From assembly GCA_947478535.1 (NCBI GenBank), contig CANJXD010000306.1, forward strand, positions 1 through 7,117: a stretch of DNA of 7,117 bases. Direction: 5' to 3'. Below the pieces are notes generated by a model. The model saw only the letters and a list, made by a program, of their open reading frames with translations, made no database searches and had not been told where the DNA came from. How positions within the stretch are numbered: the first letter of the stretch is position 1; the number at the start of each line of letters is the position of its first letter. This DNA is from Acetobacteraceae bacterium (GTDB lineage Bacteria > Pseudomonadota > Alphaproteobacteria > Acetobacterales > Acetobacteraceae). This document shows positions 1-6,230 of this stretch, piece after piece. The position numbers and the translations under genes are program-made.

Positions 1-528
1 GCCGGCTTCGGTATTGTGCACGCGGACCTTCTTGCCCGTGAAATCCGCCACGGTGCGCAAGGGAGCGCGGGAGATGATGCACTGGTCCTCGAAGACGCCG
101 GTGGCGAGGTGGACGGACCGGTAGCGGTCCCGCCAGACCTTCGTCATCTCCTCCCGCAACAGCGGGTCCAGCATGCGCTGGTATTGCGCGACATCGGTCA
201 GCAGCCCCGGCAGATGGCCGAAATTCATGTAGGGCGCTTCGGCCGAAAGCCAGGGCGTGACGGCGAAGCTGCCATCGAGCCGGCCATCGCGCACCGCCGC
301 CGGCTGCTCCGGCCCCGCGACCAGCGTGTCATACAGCTCGATGGTCAGCCGCCCGCCCGTTGCTTGCGCGATGCGCGCGGCGGAAGGGCGCAGCGTTTCG
401 ACATAGGAACTGCCGGTTGCGTTCACGAAGCCGATGTTCCAGCGGGTCGGCGCCTGCGCGCGCACCACGCTGGGGGCGGCGAGCGCCGCGCCGAAGGAGG
501 AAGCCAATACGCTGCGCCGGGTGACCAT
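1..528 (-). CDS. TRAP transporter substrate-binding protein, DctP family (partial, C-terminus beyond left edge)
   Basis: Periplasmic receptor that captures an organic acid and delivers it to a TRAP permease; the fused permease is the divergent neighbour starting at 599. The 176 residues visible begin at an ATG (526-528) with an AGAGGGG ribosome-binding site 7 nt upstream. Residues 1-24 form a signal peptide with a twin-arginine-like start (TRRSVLA, residues 3-9), a hydrophobic stretch and a likely cleavage site VRA|QA, so Tat export is possible. The mature part has family features: an early beta-strand (WNIGFVN, 30-36), RIAQATGGRLTIELYD (52-67), PEQPAAVRDGRLDG (73-86), and DFTGKKVRV (162-170), where Arg169 matches the Arg that clamps the substrate carboxylate in DctP/SiaP proteins. 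The frame is open to the window edge, so roughly the second half is missing. A carboxylate substrate is inferred from the family; its identity cannot be read from this fragment. Confidence 0.9.
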   Translation of the reverse strand, partial: MVTRRSVLASSFGAALAAPSVVRAQAPTRWNIGFVNATGSSYVETLRPSAARIAQATGGRLTIELYDTLVAGPEQPAAVRDGRLDGSFAVTPWLSAEAPYMNFGHLPGLLTDVAQYQRMLDPLLREEMTKVWRDRYRSVHLATGVFEDQCIISRAPLRTVADFTGKKVRVHNTEAG

Positions 529-535
529 CGCGCTA

Positions 536-542
536 CCCCTCT
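536..542 (-). promoter_or_regulatory. Ribosome-binding site of the dctP-like gene
   Basis: Read on the minus strand the sequence is AGAGGGG, 7 nt before the ATG at 528. It supports this start and puts the whole signal peptide in the product. Confidence 0.6.
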
Positions 543-546
543 TGTG

Positions 547-560
547 TTTGTCCGGACAAA
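547..560. promoter_or_regulatory. Perfect 14-bp palindrome, likely operator between divergent TRAP genes
   Basis: TTTGTCCGGACAAA reads identically on both strands and sits in the 70-bp gap between the divergently read receptor and permease genes. It lies directly downstream of the best promoter candidate for the receptor gene, about where transcription should start, which is a typical repressor position. The GT...AC half-sites resemble those of FadR-subfamily GntR regulators, and the CG centre would also suit a LacI-type protein. The palindrome is seen directly; the regulator family is inference, and no regulator gene lies in the window. Confidence 0.65.
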
Positions 561-589
561 TCTTCACGCTTGCTTCCTGGCGCTGTCAA
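560..589 (-). promoter_or_regulatory. Candidate sigma-70 promoter for the dctP-like gene
   Basis: On the minus strand a perfect -35 hexamer TTGACA (584-589) is followed after 17-18 nt by a weak -10 region (TGAAGA at 561-566, or GAAGAT at 560-565). Transcription would start near 553, inside the palindrome at 547-560, giving a leader of about 25 nt. The poor -10 match keeps confidence moderate. Confidence 0.4.
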
Positions 590-594
590 GCGTG
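565..594. repeat. Inverted repeat CACGCTTG-N14-CAAGCGTG
   Basis: Perfect 8-bp arms at 565-572 and 587-594 are separated by 14 nt, with arm centres 22 bp apart, or about two helical turns. As DNA it could bind a dimeric regulator. As RNA on the plus strand it would fold into a hairpin ending at the first G of the GGGGA preceding the permease start at 599, so it could limit ribosome access. Its left arm also overlaps the candidate -10 region of the divergent promoter. Function is inferred. Confidence 0.5.
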
Positions 595-598
595 GGGA

Positions 599-2644
599 AT
601 GATGCGGGAATTAGCAGGCGACGACGCGATTTCGGCAACGCTCGGCGGGCGCGTGACGCGCGCGCTGTGCCAGGTGTCCATGCTGCTGGCCGCGGCTGGT
701 GTCGTCGCGATGACGGGGGCGACCTGCTATGACGTCGCCGTGCGCTACATCTTCAATGCGCCGACGGTCTGGGCGACGGAGCTCAGCACCTACTTTCTCA
801 TCATCACCATCTTCCTCGGTGCCGGCGCCACGCACCTCGCGGGCGCCAATGTGCGCGTGGAGTTCCTGCCGAACCTGCTCGGTGAGGCCGCAAGGCGGGA
901 CCTGGCGATTGCCTGCGCCTGGGTCGGGCTGCTGATCGCGCTGCTGGCGGCGTGGCAGTCGGCGCTGATGGTGGCGTCGGACTACGTCAATGAGGCACGG
1001 ATCTTCTCTCTTCTGCTGACGCCGACCTGGATGCCGAAGCTGCCGATCGCACTCGGCCTTGCGGGGCTGGTGCTGGCGCTGGCGGCGGAGGTGGAGGAAC
1101 TCTCCGCCCATCTCGCGCCCTGGCGGCGCACGGTGCCTTATGTGCTGGTCCTCGGCGTTGCGTTGGTCCTCGCGCTGTTCGGGCGGGATATCCCGCTGTC
1201 GGGCATCGGGCGCTTCGACCTCGGCAGCGTCATCGCGCTGGGCGCGGTGATAACGGGTGGCTTCATCGCGGGGGTGCGGCCGGGGCTGATGGTGGCGGGC
1301 GGGTTGCTCGGGCCGATCCTGCTGTTCGTCGCGGCGAAGGAGTGGAGCACGGGGATGCTGTCCCTGCTGCTGTTCGCGGGCATCGCGGCCTTCCTCGCCA
1401 CCGGGCTGCGGATCGCCTTCGCGCTGGCCCTGGTGGGGCTGTTGGCGATCTATCTGCTGCTGCCGATGCCCTTCCCGATGACCATTGCGGAACGCGCCTG
1501 GTCCGGCGTGAACAGCTTCTCGCTGACGGCGGTGCCGCTCTACGTCGTGATGGGCGCGCTGCTGGTGCGGTCCCGCCTCTCGGATGAATTGTTCACCGTG
1601 ATGGCGCGGGTGCTGGCACCGCTGCCGGGTGGCCTCGCCCATGCGGCGACGGCGGGCTGCGCGATCTTCGCCGCCGTCTCCGGCTCCTCCGTCGCCACGG
1701 CGGCGACGGTCGGCGGTGTTGCCTGCCCGGAGATGACGCGGCGGCGCTACACCAATGCGCTCGCCTACGGCAGTGTCGCCGCCGGCGGCACGCTCGGCAT
1801 CCTGATCCCCCCCAGCGTGCCGATGATCATCTACGCGACGACGGTCGGTGTTTCCGTGGTGGAACTGTTCCTCGCGGGCATCCTGCCGGGCATCCTGATG
1901 ATGCTGCTGTTCATGGGCGTCATCCTGGCCTGGGTCACGCTGCGGCCGCAGGATGCACCGGCGATCGGGCGGGGGGAGGGGCCGGCGCTGACCCGGAACA
2001 GCCTGATCGATTCCGGCCTGGTGCTGCTGCTGATCCTGATGGTGATCGGCTCGCTCTATGCCGGCATCGCCACGGCGTCGGAAACCGGCGCGGTCGGCGC
2101 GCTCGCGGCCTTCGTCTTCTGCGCCCTGCGGGGCCGGCTTTCCCGCGCCATGCTGTGGGCCTGCCTGGAGGAGACGGTGGTCGTCACCTCCTTCATCTTC
2201 ATCATCGTCGTCGGCGCGAATGTGCTGAGCTACGGCTTCGATTTCCTGAAGGTCTCCCAGCAGGTGATGTCGCTGGCGACGGGGGCGGAACTGGGGCGCT
2301 GGACCGTCTTCCTGGCCATCGTGCTCGTCTATGTCATCCTCGGGATGTTCCTCGACAGCATCTCGATGCTGGTGCTGACCTTGCCGGTGGTGTTTCCCGT
2401 GTCGCAGGCGCTGGGGTTCGACCCAATCTGGATGGGGGTCATCCTCGTCATCATGGCGGAGGTGGGGCTCATCACCCCGCCGGTGGGCATGAACCTGTTC
2501 GTGTTGCAGGGCATCGGCAAGGACGTGCCGCTGCGCGTCATCGCACTGGGAGCGCTGCCCTTCCTTGGCGCGATGATGGTGACGGTGCTGCTGCTGTGCC
2601 TCGCCCCCTCCATCGCGTTGATCCTGCCGGCGATGATGAAGTAG
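599..2644 (+). CDS. TRAP transporter fused permease (DctQ-DctM, small plus large subunit)
   Basis: Inner-membrane permease using ion gradients to import the substrate delivered by a DctP receptor; 681 residues from ATG 599 (ATG 602 is an equally possible start with better spacing from GGGGA at 594-598). The DctQ part (about 1-170) has four hydrophobic segments near 22-42, 62-80, 102-124 and 147-165, plus the hallmark DVAVRYIFNAP...W..EL at 45-62. The DctM part (about 252-681) carries SGSSVATAATVG (361-372), GGTLGILIPPSVPMIIYAT (396-414), ATASETGAVGALAAF (491-505), GMFLDSISMLVLTLPVVFPV (582-601) and GLITPPVGMNLFVLQGI (623-639), all typical of the large subunit. Between them, about 170-250, lie roughly three further hydrophobic segments (179-195, 208-226, 228-246), more than a single linker helix. 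The dctP-like gene divergent at 528 is the obvious partner. The open frame extends upstream to 434, but that part is antisense to the receptor gene and lacks membrane-protein character. Confidence 0.93.
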   Translation: MMRELAGDDAISATLGGRVTRALCQVSMLLAAAGVVAMTGATCYDVAVRYIFNAPTVWATELSTYFLIITIFLGAGATHLAGANVRVEFLPNLLGEAARRDLAIACAWVGLLIALLAAWQSALMVASDYVNEARIFSLLLTPTWMPKLPIALGLAGLVLALAAEVEELSAHLAPWRRTVPYVLVLGVALVLALFGRDIPLSGIGRFDLGSVIALGAVITGGFIAGVRPGLMVAGGLLGPILLFVAAKEWSTGMLSLLLFAGIAAFLATGLRIAFALALVGLLAIYLLLPMPFPMTIAERAWSGVNSFSLTAVPLYVVMGALLVRSRLSDELFTVMARVLAPLPGGLAHAATAGCAIFAAVSGSSVATAATVGGVACPEMTRRRYTNALAYGSVAAGGTLGILIPPSVPMIIYATTVGVSVVELFLAGILPGILMMLLFMGVILAWVTLRPQDAPAIGRGEGPALTRNSLIDSGLVLLLILMVIGSLYAGIATASETGAVGALAAFVFCALRGRLSRAMLWACLEETVVVTSFIFIIVVGANVLSYGFDFLKVSQQVMSLATGAELGRWTVFLAIVLVYVILGMFLDSISMLVLTLPVVFPVSQALGFDPIWMGVILVIMAEVGLITPPVGMNLFVLQGIGKDVPLRVIALGALPFLGAMMVTVLLLCLAPSIALILPAMMK

Positions 2645-2651
2645 CGGCTTG

Positions 2652-3041
2652 CTAATCCTCGATCACCGCGATCGCCTCCATCTCGATCATGAAGTCGGGG
2701 TGGGTCAGCCGCTGCACCTGCACGCCGGTGCTGGCGGGGGGATGGGCGGCGAAGAATTCCTCCCGCACCGCCCAGGCCTCGGGGGCGCGGGACATGTCGG
2801 TCATGAAGGCGGTGAGCTTCACGATGTGACGAAGCTCGCCACCGGCTTCGCGAAGGATGGCTTGCAGATTGAGGATCACCTGCCGCGTCTGCGCCGCCAT
2901 GTCGCCCTTGCCGATCACCGTACCCGCCGCATCGCGCGACAATTGGCCGGACACGAACAGCATGGCCCCCACTTTCACCGCCTGGGCGAAGAAGGGTGGG
3001 GTCGCCGCGCATAAAGGCGACTTCACAATCTCTCTCGGCAT
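2652..3041 (-). CDS. RidA/YjgF/UK114-family protein, non-archetypal
   Basis: Small cytosolic protein, 129 residues (the family is usually about 125-135), expected to form a trimer. Family marks: FFAQAVKVGAMLFVSGQL (17-34), QTRQVILNLQAILREAGG (51-68), IVKLTAFMTDM (73-83), REEFFAAHPPAS (93-104) and MIEMEAIAV (118-126), with Glu120 as in IEIEAIA. Archetypal RidA hydrolyses reactive 2-aminoacrylate imines using an Arg in the PxRSCVEV segment; here that segment is PASTGVQV (102-109) and the Arg is Ser104. The GPYSQ motif is also altered to PPFFAQ. The true reaction is therefore unknown; a role on an intermediate of the neighbouring catabolic genes is possible. Start ATG 3039-3041 follows a perfect GGAGG 6 nt upstream. 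The gene is convergent with the TRAP permease, with stop codons 7 bp apart, and divergent from the ABC receptor with 41 bp between starts. Confidence 0.92.
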   Translation of the reverse strand: MPREIVKSPLCAATPPFFAQAVKVGAMLFVSGQLSRDAAGTVIGKGDMAAQTRQVILNLQAILREAGGELRHIVKLTAFMTDMSRAPEAWAVREEFFAAHPPASTGVQVQRLTHPDFMIEMEAIAVIED

Positions 3042-3047
3042 CCATAG

Positions 3048-3052
3048 CCTCC
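3048..3052 (-). promoter_or_regulatory. Ribosome-binding site of the RidA-family gene
   Basis: Minus-strand GGAGG with a 6-nt spacer to the ATG at 3041. It fixes the start and excludes the overlapping frame that opens at 3045 and 3054. Confidence 0.7.
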
Positions 3053-3082
3053 ACTCTTAATGGACAATACGGGGATCATGCC

Positions 3083-4609
3083 ATGAAAGCCGCGCATCGC
3101 ATCGGCCTGCTCGGCGCCTTCGCGCTGATGGCTTCGCCTTCCGCAGGGCCAGCCTGGGCGCAGCCGGCAGGGAACCTCCGGATCGGGCTGGCTTCCGACA
3201 TCGATACGCTGGACCCCGTGCTCTCCAACACCATCGCCGGGCGGTCCGTGCTGACGGCGCTCTGCGACAAGCTGCTGGATGTGGACGCCGACCTCAACTT
3301 CGTCCCACGCTTGGCGGAACGCTGGGCCTGGAGCGAGGATCGCCGCGCGCTGACCCTCACGCTACGCGCCGGCGCCACCTTCCATGACGGCACGCCCGTG
3401 GATGCGGAAGCGGTGCGCTTCAGCCTGAACCGCGCGGCCACGCTGCCATCCTCCCGCCGGCGCAGCGAGATCGCGGAAATCGCCTCCATCGAGGTGACGG
3501 ACCCGCGAACCGTGGTTCTGCGGCTTTCCGCGCCCTCCGCTCCGCTGCTCGCGCAGCTGGCGGACCGGGCCGGGATGGTGATGTCGCCCACGGCGGTTCG
3601 GGCGGCGGAGGGCAATTTCGCCCGCGCGCCGATCTGTTCCGGCCCCTTCGTCTTCACCGGCATGGTGGCGCTGGACCGGATCGATTTCCGCCGCTTCCCC
3701 GGCCATTGGAACGCCGCGGAGGTGAAGGTGGAAACGGTGACTTTCCGCCCGATCCCGGACAGCACGGTGCGGCTGCTCAACCTGCGCTCCGGCACGCTCG
3801 ATCTTGTGGAGCGCGTGGCGGCGAATGACGTGGCGGCGCTGCGGCGGGATACACGGGTCCGATACGCGGAAGCGCGCGGCTTCGGCTTCACCAGCATCAT
3901 CGCCAATGTCGCGAATGGCCCGCGAGCGCAGAACCCCTTCGGGCAGGACCAGCGCCTGCGCCAGGCCTTCGACATGGCGCTGGACCGGGAGGCCCTGAAC
4001 CAGGTGGTGTTCGAGGGCGCGAACGCGGTGGGCAACCAGCCTGTCCCGCCCGGCAGCCCCTTCTATCAGACGGGCTTCCCGATGCTGCCGCGCGATGTCG
4101 CGGGTGCGCGGCGCCTGCTCGCGGCGGCTGGCCAGCCCGCGCCGCAGGTCACGCTGCTGGTGCCTAACATCCCGGAATTCCGCCAGATGGGGGAGGTGAT
4201 GCAGGCGATGGTGCGGGAGGCCGGATTCGACCTGACGATCGAGGTGCGGGAACTCGCGACGGCCGCCGGCATGATGAATCGCGGGGACTTTCAGGCCTTC
4301 CTGATCGGTTGGTCCGGCCGCGTCGATCCCGACGGCAACATCTTCGCCTTCAACCACTGCCGCGGCGCCAACAATGACAGCAAGTTCTGCGACCCCCGCG
4401 TCGATGCCGCGCTGGAAGCCGCGCGCGGCAGCGTGGACCCGGCGGAGCGTGCGCGCCACTACACGGCGGCGATGGGCATCGCGCTGCCGGACCGCCATCG
4501 CATCTACCTCACGCATGAGGGCTGGCGCTTCGCCCATGCCGCGCGGCTTTCCGGTTTTCGGGCGCTGCCGGATGGCATCATGCGCCTGGAGGGGATTGCC
4601 CTGAACTAG
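3083..4609 (+). CDS. ABC transporter substrate-binding protein, family 5 (DppA/OppA-like), orphan
   Basis: Periplasmic receptor of the peptide/nickel/glutathione group (SBP_bac_5), 508 residues, near the usual 500-540. Residues 1-26 are a Sec signal peptide with likely cleavage AWA|QPA. Family marks: NLRIGLASDIDTLDPVLSN (31-49), FVPRLAERWAWSED (73-86), LTLRAGATFHDGTPVDAEAV (92-111), CSGPFVFTG (185-193), LRQAFDMALDREALNQVVF (292-310) and FLIGWSGRVDPDGN (406-419). Cys426 and Cys436 sit in HC...NNDSKFC, closely resembling the paired cysteines near the DppA C-terminus, so a disulfide is likely. Start ATG 3083 follows GGGGA with 7 nt spacing; the frame opens at 2996, but that part runs antisense to the RidA-family gene and precedes the signal peptide. 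Both neighbours lie on the opposite strand, so no permease or ATPase can share its transcript. The ligand is unpredictable: DppA-like proteins bind peptides, but related ones bind opines, sugars or other solutes. Confidence 0.93.
   Translation: MKAAHRIGLLGAFALMASPSAGPAWAQPAGNLRIGLASDIDTLDPVLSNTIAGRSVLTALCDKLLDVDADLNFVPRLAERWAWSEDRRALTLTLRAGATFHDGTPVDAEAVRFSLNRAATLPSSRRRSEIAEIASIEVTDPRTVVLRLSAPSAPLLAQLADRAGMVMSPTAVRAAEGNFARAPICSGPFVFTGMVALDRIDFRRFPGHWNAAEVKVETVTFRPIPDSTVRLLNLRSGTLDLVERVAANDVAALRRDTRVRYAEARGFGFTSIIANVANGPRAQNPFGQDQRLRQAFDMALDREALNQVVFEGANAVGNQPVPPGSPFYQTGFPMLPRDVAGARRLLAAAGQPAPQVTLLVPNIPEFRQMGEVMQAMVREAGFDLTIEVRELATAAGMMNRGDFQAFLIGWSGRVDPDGNIFAFNHCRGANNDSKFCDPRVDAALEAARGSVDPAERARHYTAAMGIALPDRHRIYLTHEGWRFAHAARLSGFRALPDGIMRLEGIALN
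4606..4609. other. Shared CTAG: overlapping stop codons of two convergent genes
   Basis: The four bases CTAG contain the plus-strand TAG (4607-4609) ending the ABC receptor and the minus-strand TAG (4606-4608) ending the Bug/TctC receptor. The genes overlap by 4 bp with no untranslated spacer, so any transcription terminator must lie inside the opposing coding region. Confidence 0.9.
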
Positions 4610-5583
4610 TCCAGCTTCAGCCCCGTCCGCGCGCCGACCTCCGCCCAGTCCCGCGTTTCCGCCGTCAGCAGATCCTGGAACTCGGCGGCGGAGGAGGCGA
4701 CGACTTCGAGGCCGGCGTCGAGCGCGCGGCGGCGGAACTCCGGCACGGAGGACACCTCGCGGATCGCCTCGCCCAGCGCATCGCGGATTGGTCCCGGCGT
4801 TGCCACCGGCGTCAGCACGCCAAACCAGGCGCTGGTGACGAAGCCAGGGATGCCGGATTCCACCAGCGTCGGCACACCGGGCGCGAGCGGCGTGCGCGCC
4901 GGCGCGCTGACGGCGATCAGCCGCGCGCCATCGCCACGGGACTGCGCGAGCGCGACGGGCAGGCTTTCGAACACGAGTTGCACGAGCCCCGTAGCGAGAT
5001 CGGGATAGACGGCGCCGCTGCCGCGATAGGGCACATGCACCATGTCCACCCCCGCCGCGAGCTTCAAGCGTTCCGCCAACAGATGCGTCGCTGACCCCGT
5101 GCCGCCGGACGCGATGTTCAGCGTGCCCGGCCGGGCGCGGGCCATGGCGATGACCTGCGGCAGATCGACCGCGCCCAGGCGCGGCGAGGCGAGAAGCCCA
5201 TGCCAGGCGCGCATCACCAGGCTGACCGGGGCGAAATCCTTCGCGGGATCATAGGGCAGCCGTCCGCGCAGCGCCGCCGCGATGGACAGCACGCCGGATG
5301 AACCCCAGAGCAGCGTCAGCCCATCCGGCGGCGCCTTCGCCACCGCATCCGCGCCGATGGCACCGCCCGCGCCGGTGCGGTTTTCCACCACCACGGATTG
5401 GCCGAGCCGCACCGCCAGCGGTTCCGCCAGCAACCGCGCCGCGAGATCGACGCTGCCGCCCGGCGCGAAGGGGACCACGAGGCGCAGCGGCCGCGCGGGT
5501 TGCCAGCCCTGCGCCAGGCCAGGCGTCGCCAAGGCCGGCTGCATCAGGGAAATCGCCAGCAGCGCGCGGCGCGGCGTCTTCAT
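4606..5583 (-). CDS. Tripartite tricarboxylate transporter receptor, Bug/TctC family
   Basis: Periplasmic binding protein of the TctC/Bug family, which binds carboxylates and related metabolites for TctAB permeases; 325 residues, typical length. A signal peptide spans about 1-24 with a PRRALLA start and cleavage near GLA|QG. Marks in order: LRLVVPFAPGGSVDLAAR (33-50; Asp46 is the usual ligand-contacting Asp after the GG loop), VVVENRTGAGGAIGADAVAK (64-83) followed by APPDGLTLL, YDPAKDFAPVSLV (111-123), ASGGTGSATHLLAERL (158-173), VHVPYRGSG (182-190), PGVPTLVESGIPGF (235-248) and the W..V..TGLKLD end. Start ATG 5581-5583 has AGGGAG 8 nt upstream. It is the last gene of a three-gene operon, only 4 nt beyond the stop of the hydratase beta subunit, suggesting its ligand is the hydratase substrate or a precursor. 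No TctA or TctB gene is in the window. Its TAG stop overlaps that of the convergent ABC receptor. Confidence 0.94.
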   Translation of the reverse strand: MKTPRRALLAISLMQPALATPGLAQGWQPARPLRLVVPFAPGGSVDLAARLLAEPLAVRLGQSVVVENRTGAGGAIGADAVAKAPPDGLTLLWGSSGVLSIAAALRGRLPYDPAKDFAPVSLVMRAWHGLLASPRLGAVDLPQVIAMARARPGTLNIASGGTGSATHLLAERLKLAAGVDMVHVPYRGSGAVYPDLATGLVQLVFESLPVALAQSRGDGARLIAVSAPARTPLAPGVPTLVESGIPGFVTSAWFGVLTPVATPGPIRDALGEAIREVSSVPEFRRRALDAGLEVVASSAAEFQDLLTAETRDWAEVGARTGLKLD

Positions 5584-5587
5584 CGCA

Positions 5588-6223
5588 TCAACTCCCTGCG
5601 GCTGCGCGATCCCGCGCGAGCTGTTCGAGGATGGCGGGCATGCGGTTTGCCGTTTCCGCCGCGATCCCTTCATAGAGGCTGTTGCCATGCGCATCGATGG
5701 CGACGGTGACGGGGCCGAGCCCTTCCACCGCGACGCGCGCCAGGCGGTAATGCGCGACGAGGTCGTTCCACGCCACCTCCTTCACCGCCTTGATCGCCGC
5801 CGAATGCAGCGGTGCGCCGCCACCGAGGAAGGAGAAATACACACACCCCACCTCCTGCATCGTCTGCCGGCAGGCGGCATCGAGCCCGCCCTTGCCGCCG
5901 ACCGATGTCAGCCCGAACGCGCGGATCAGGCGCGGCATCACGGGGTTGAAGCGGGTGCTCGTCGTCGGGTTCATGTAGAGGATCTCAAGCCCGCCATCCG
6001 CGGCATCCTGGCTGTAGCTGCCGAGATGTAGCAGCGACCCGCCCTGCATGGCGATCGGCGGCGCGCGGCCTTCATCGAGGCAGGCGAGCAGACGATGATG
6101 CGTCGGCAGGCCGGCGGTGATGATGATCTCGCCATCCAGCAGCACCATGTCGCCCGCGCGCAGGCTCAGCGCATCCTCCCGCGACAGCGGCATGCGGACA
6201 CGGCGGTAATCCGTGAGGTTCAT
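5588..6223 (-). CDS. Class I fumarase/L-tartrate dehydratase-type hydratase, beta subunit (Fumerase_C)
   Basis: C-terminal-domain subunit of a two-subunit Fe-S hydro-lyase, the TtdB counterpart; 211 residues against about 200 for TtdB. Seen: DMVLLDGEIIITAG (25-38), NPTTSTRFNPVMPRLIRAFG (85-104), VGGKGGL (108-114), SFLGGGAPLHSAAIK (131-145), GLGPVTVAIDAHGNSLYE (168-185). Thr87, Arg91 and Lys111 keep the spacing of the Thr, Arg and Lys that line the active site of class I fumarase. The usual GRDxAHKRL loop is replaced by AGLPTHHRL (37-45), losing its Arg-Asp pair while keeping His42 and Arg44. ATG 6223 has AGGGGA 7 nt upstream overlapping the alpha-subunit stop; the gap between the subunits is 11 nt, indicating coupled synthesis. 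The frame opens as far as 6694, but the upstream part is a shadow of the alpha subunit. The substrate may be fumarate, tartrate, mesaconate or a related hydroxy acid. Confidence 0.92.
   Translation of the reverse strand: MNLTDYRRVRMPLSREDALSLRAGDMVLLDGEIIITAGLPTHHRLLACLDEGRAPPIAMQGGSLLHLGSYSQDAADGGLEILYMNPTTSTRFNPVMPRLIRAFGLTSVGGKGGLDAACRQTMQEVGCVYFSFLGGGAPLHSAAIKAVKEVAWNDLVAHYRLARVAVEGLGPVTVAIDAHGNSLYEGIAAETANRMPAILEQLARDRAAAGS
5592..5597 (-). promoter_or_regulatory. Ribosome-binding site of the Bug/TctC receptor inside the hydratase beta gene
   Basis: Minus-strand AGGGAG, 8 nt before ATG 5583, lies within the last sense codons of the beta-subunit gene, whose TGA (5588-5590) falls between this site and the start. 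Ribosomes ending the beta subunit would sit on this site, implying translational coupling. Confidence 0.65.
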
Positions 6224-6230
6224 CGCGGCT

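Noticed and set aside
434..598. Upstream extension of the TRAP permease reading frame
   Set aside because: It runs antisense to the signal-peptide region of the divergent receptor, has no membrane-protein character, and the usual DctQ N-terminus fits the start at 599/602.
16..732. Long plus-strand open frame at the left end
   Set aside because: Arg/Ala/Gly-rich antisense shadow of the DctP-like gene, which shows clear family motifs on the minus strand.
611..1642. 343-residue minus-strand open frame
   Set aside because: Low-complexity Arg/Gln/His-rich translation antisense to the TRAP permease; typical of a GC-rich shadow frame.
3062..3067. GGACAA in the RidA/ABC-receptor gap as a half-site of the TRAP palindrome
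   Set aside because: No matching left half-site; a six-base match alone is not informative.
2996..3082. Upstream extension of the ABC receptor
   Set aside because: It would cover the start of the opposite-strand RidA-family gene and put 29 extra residues before a good Sec signal peptide; ATG 3083 has its own ribosome-binding site.
3362..4537. 391-residue minus-strand open frame
   Set aside because: Antisense to the ABC receptor, Arg/His-rich, no recognisable domain.
4601..4620. CTGAA...TTCAG around the shared stop codons as a terminator hairpin
   Set aside because: Only 5-bp arms with a 10-nt loop and no T run on either strand; too weak to call.
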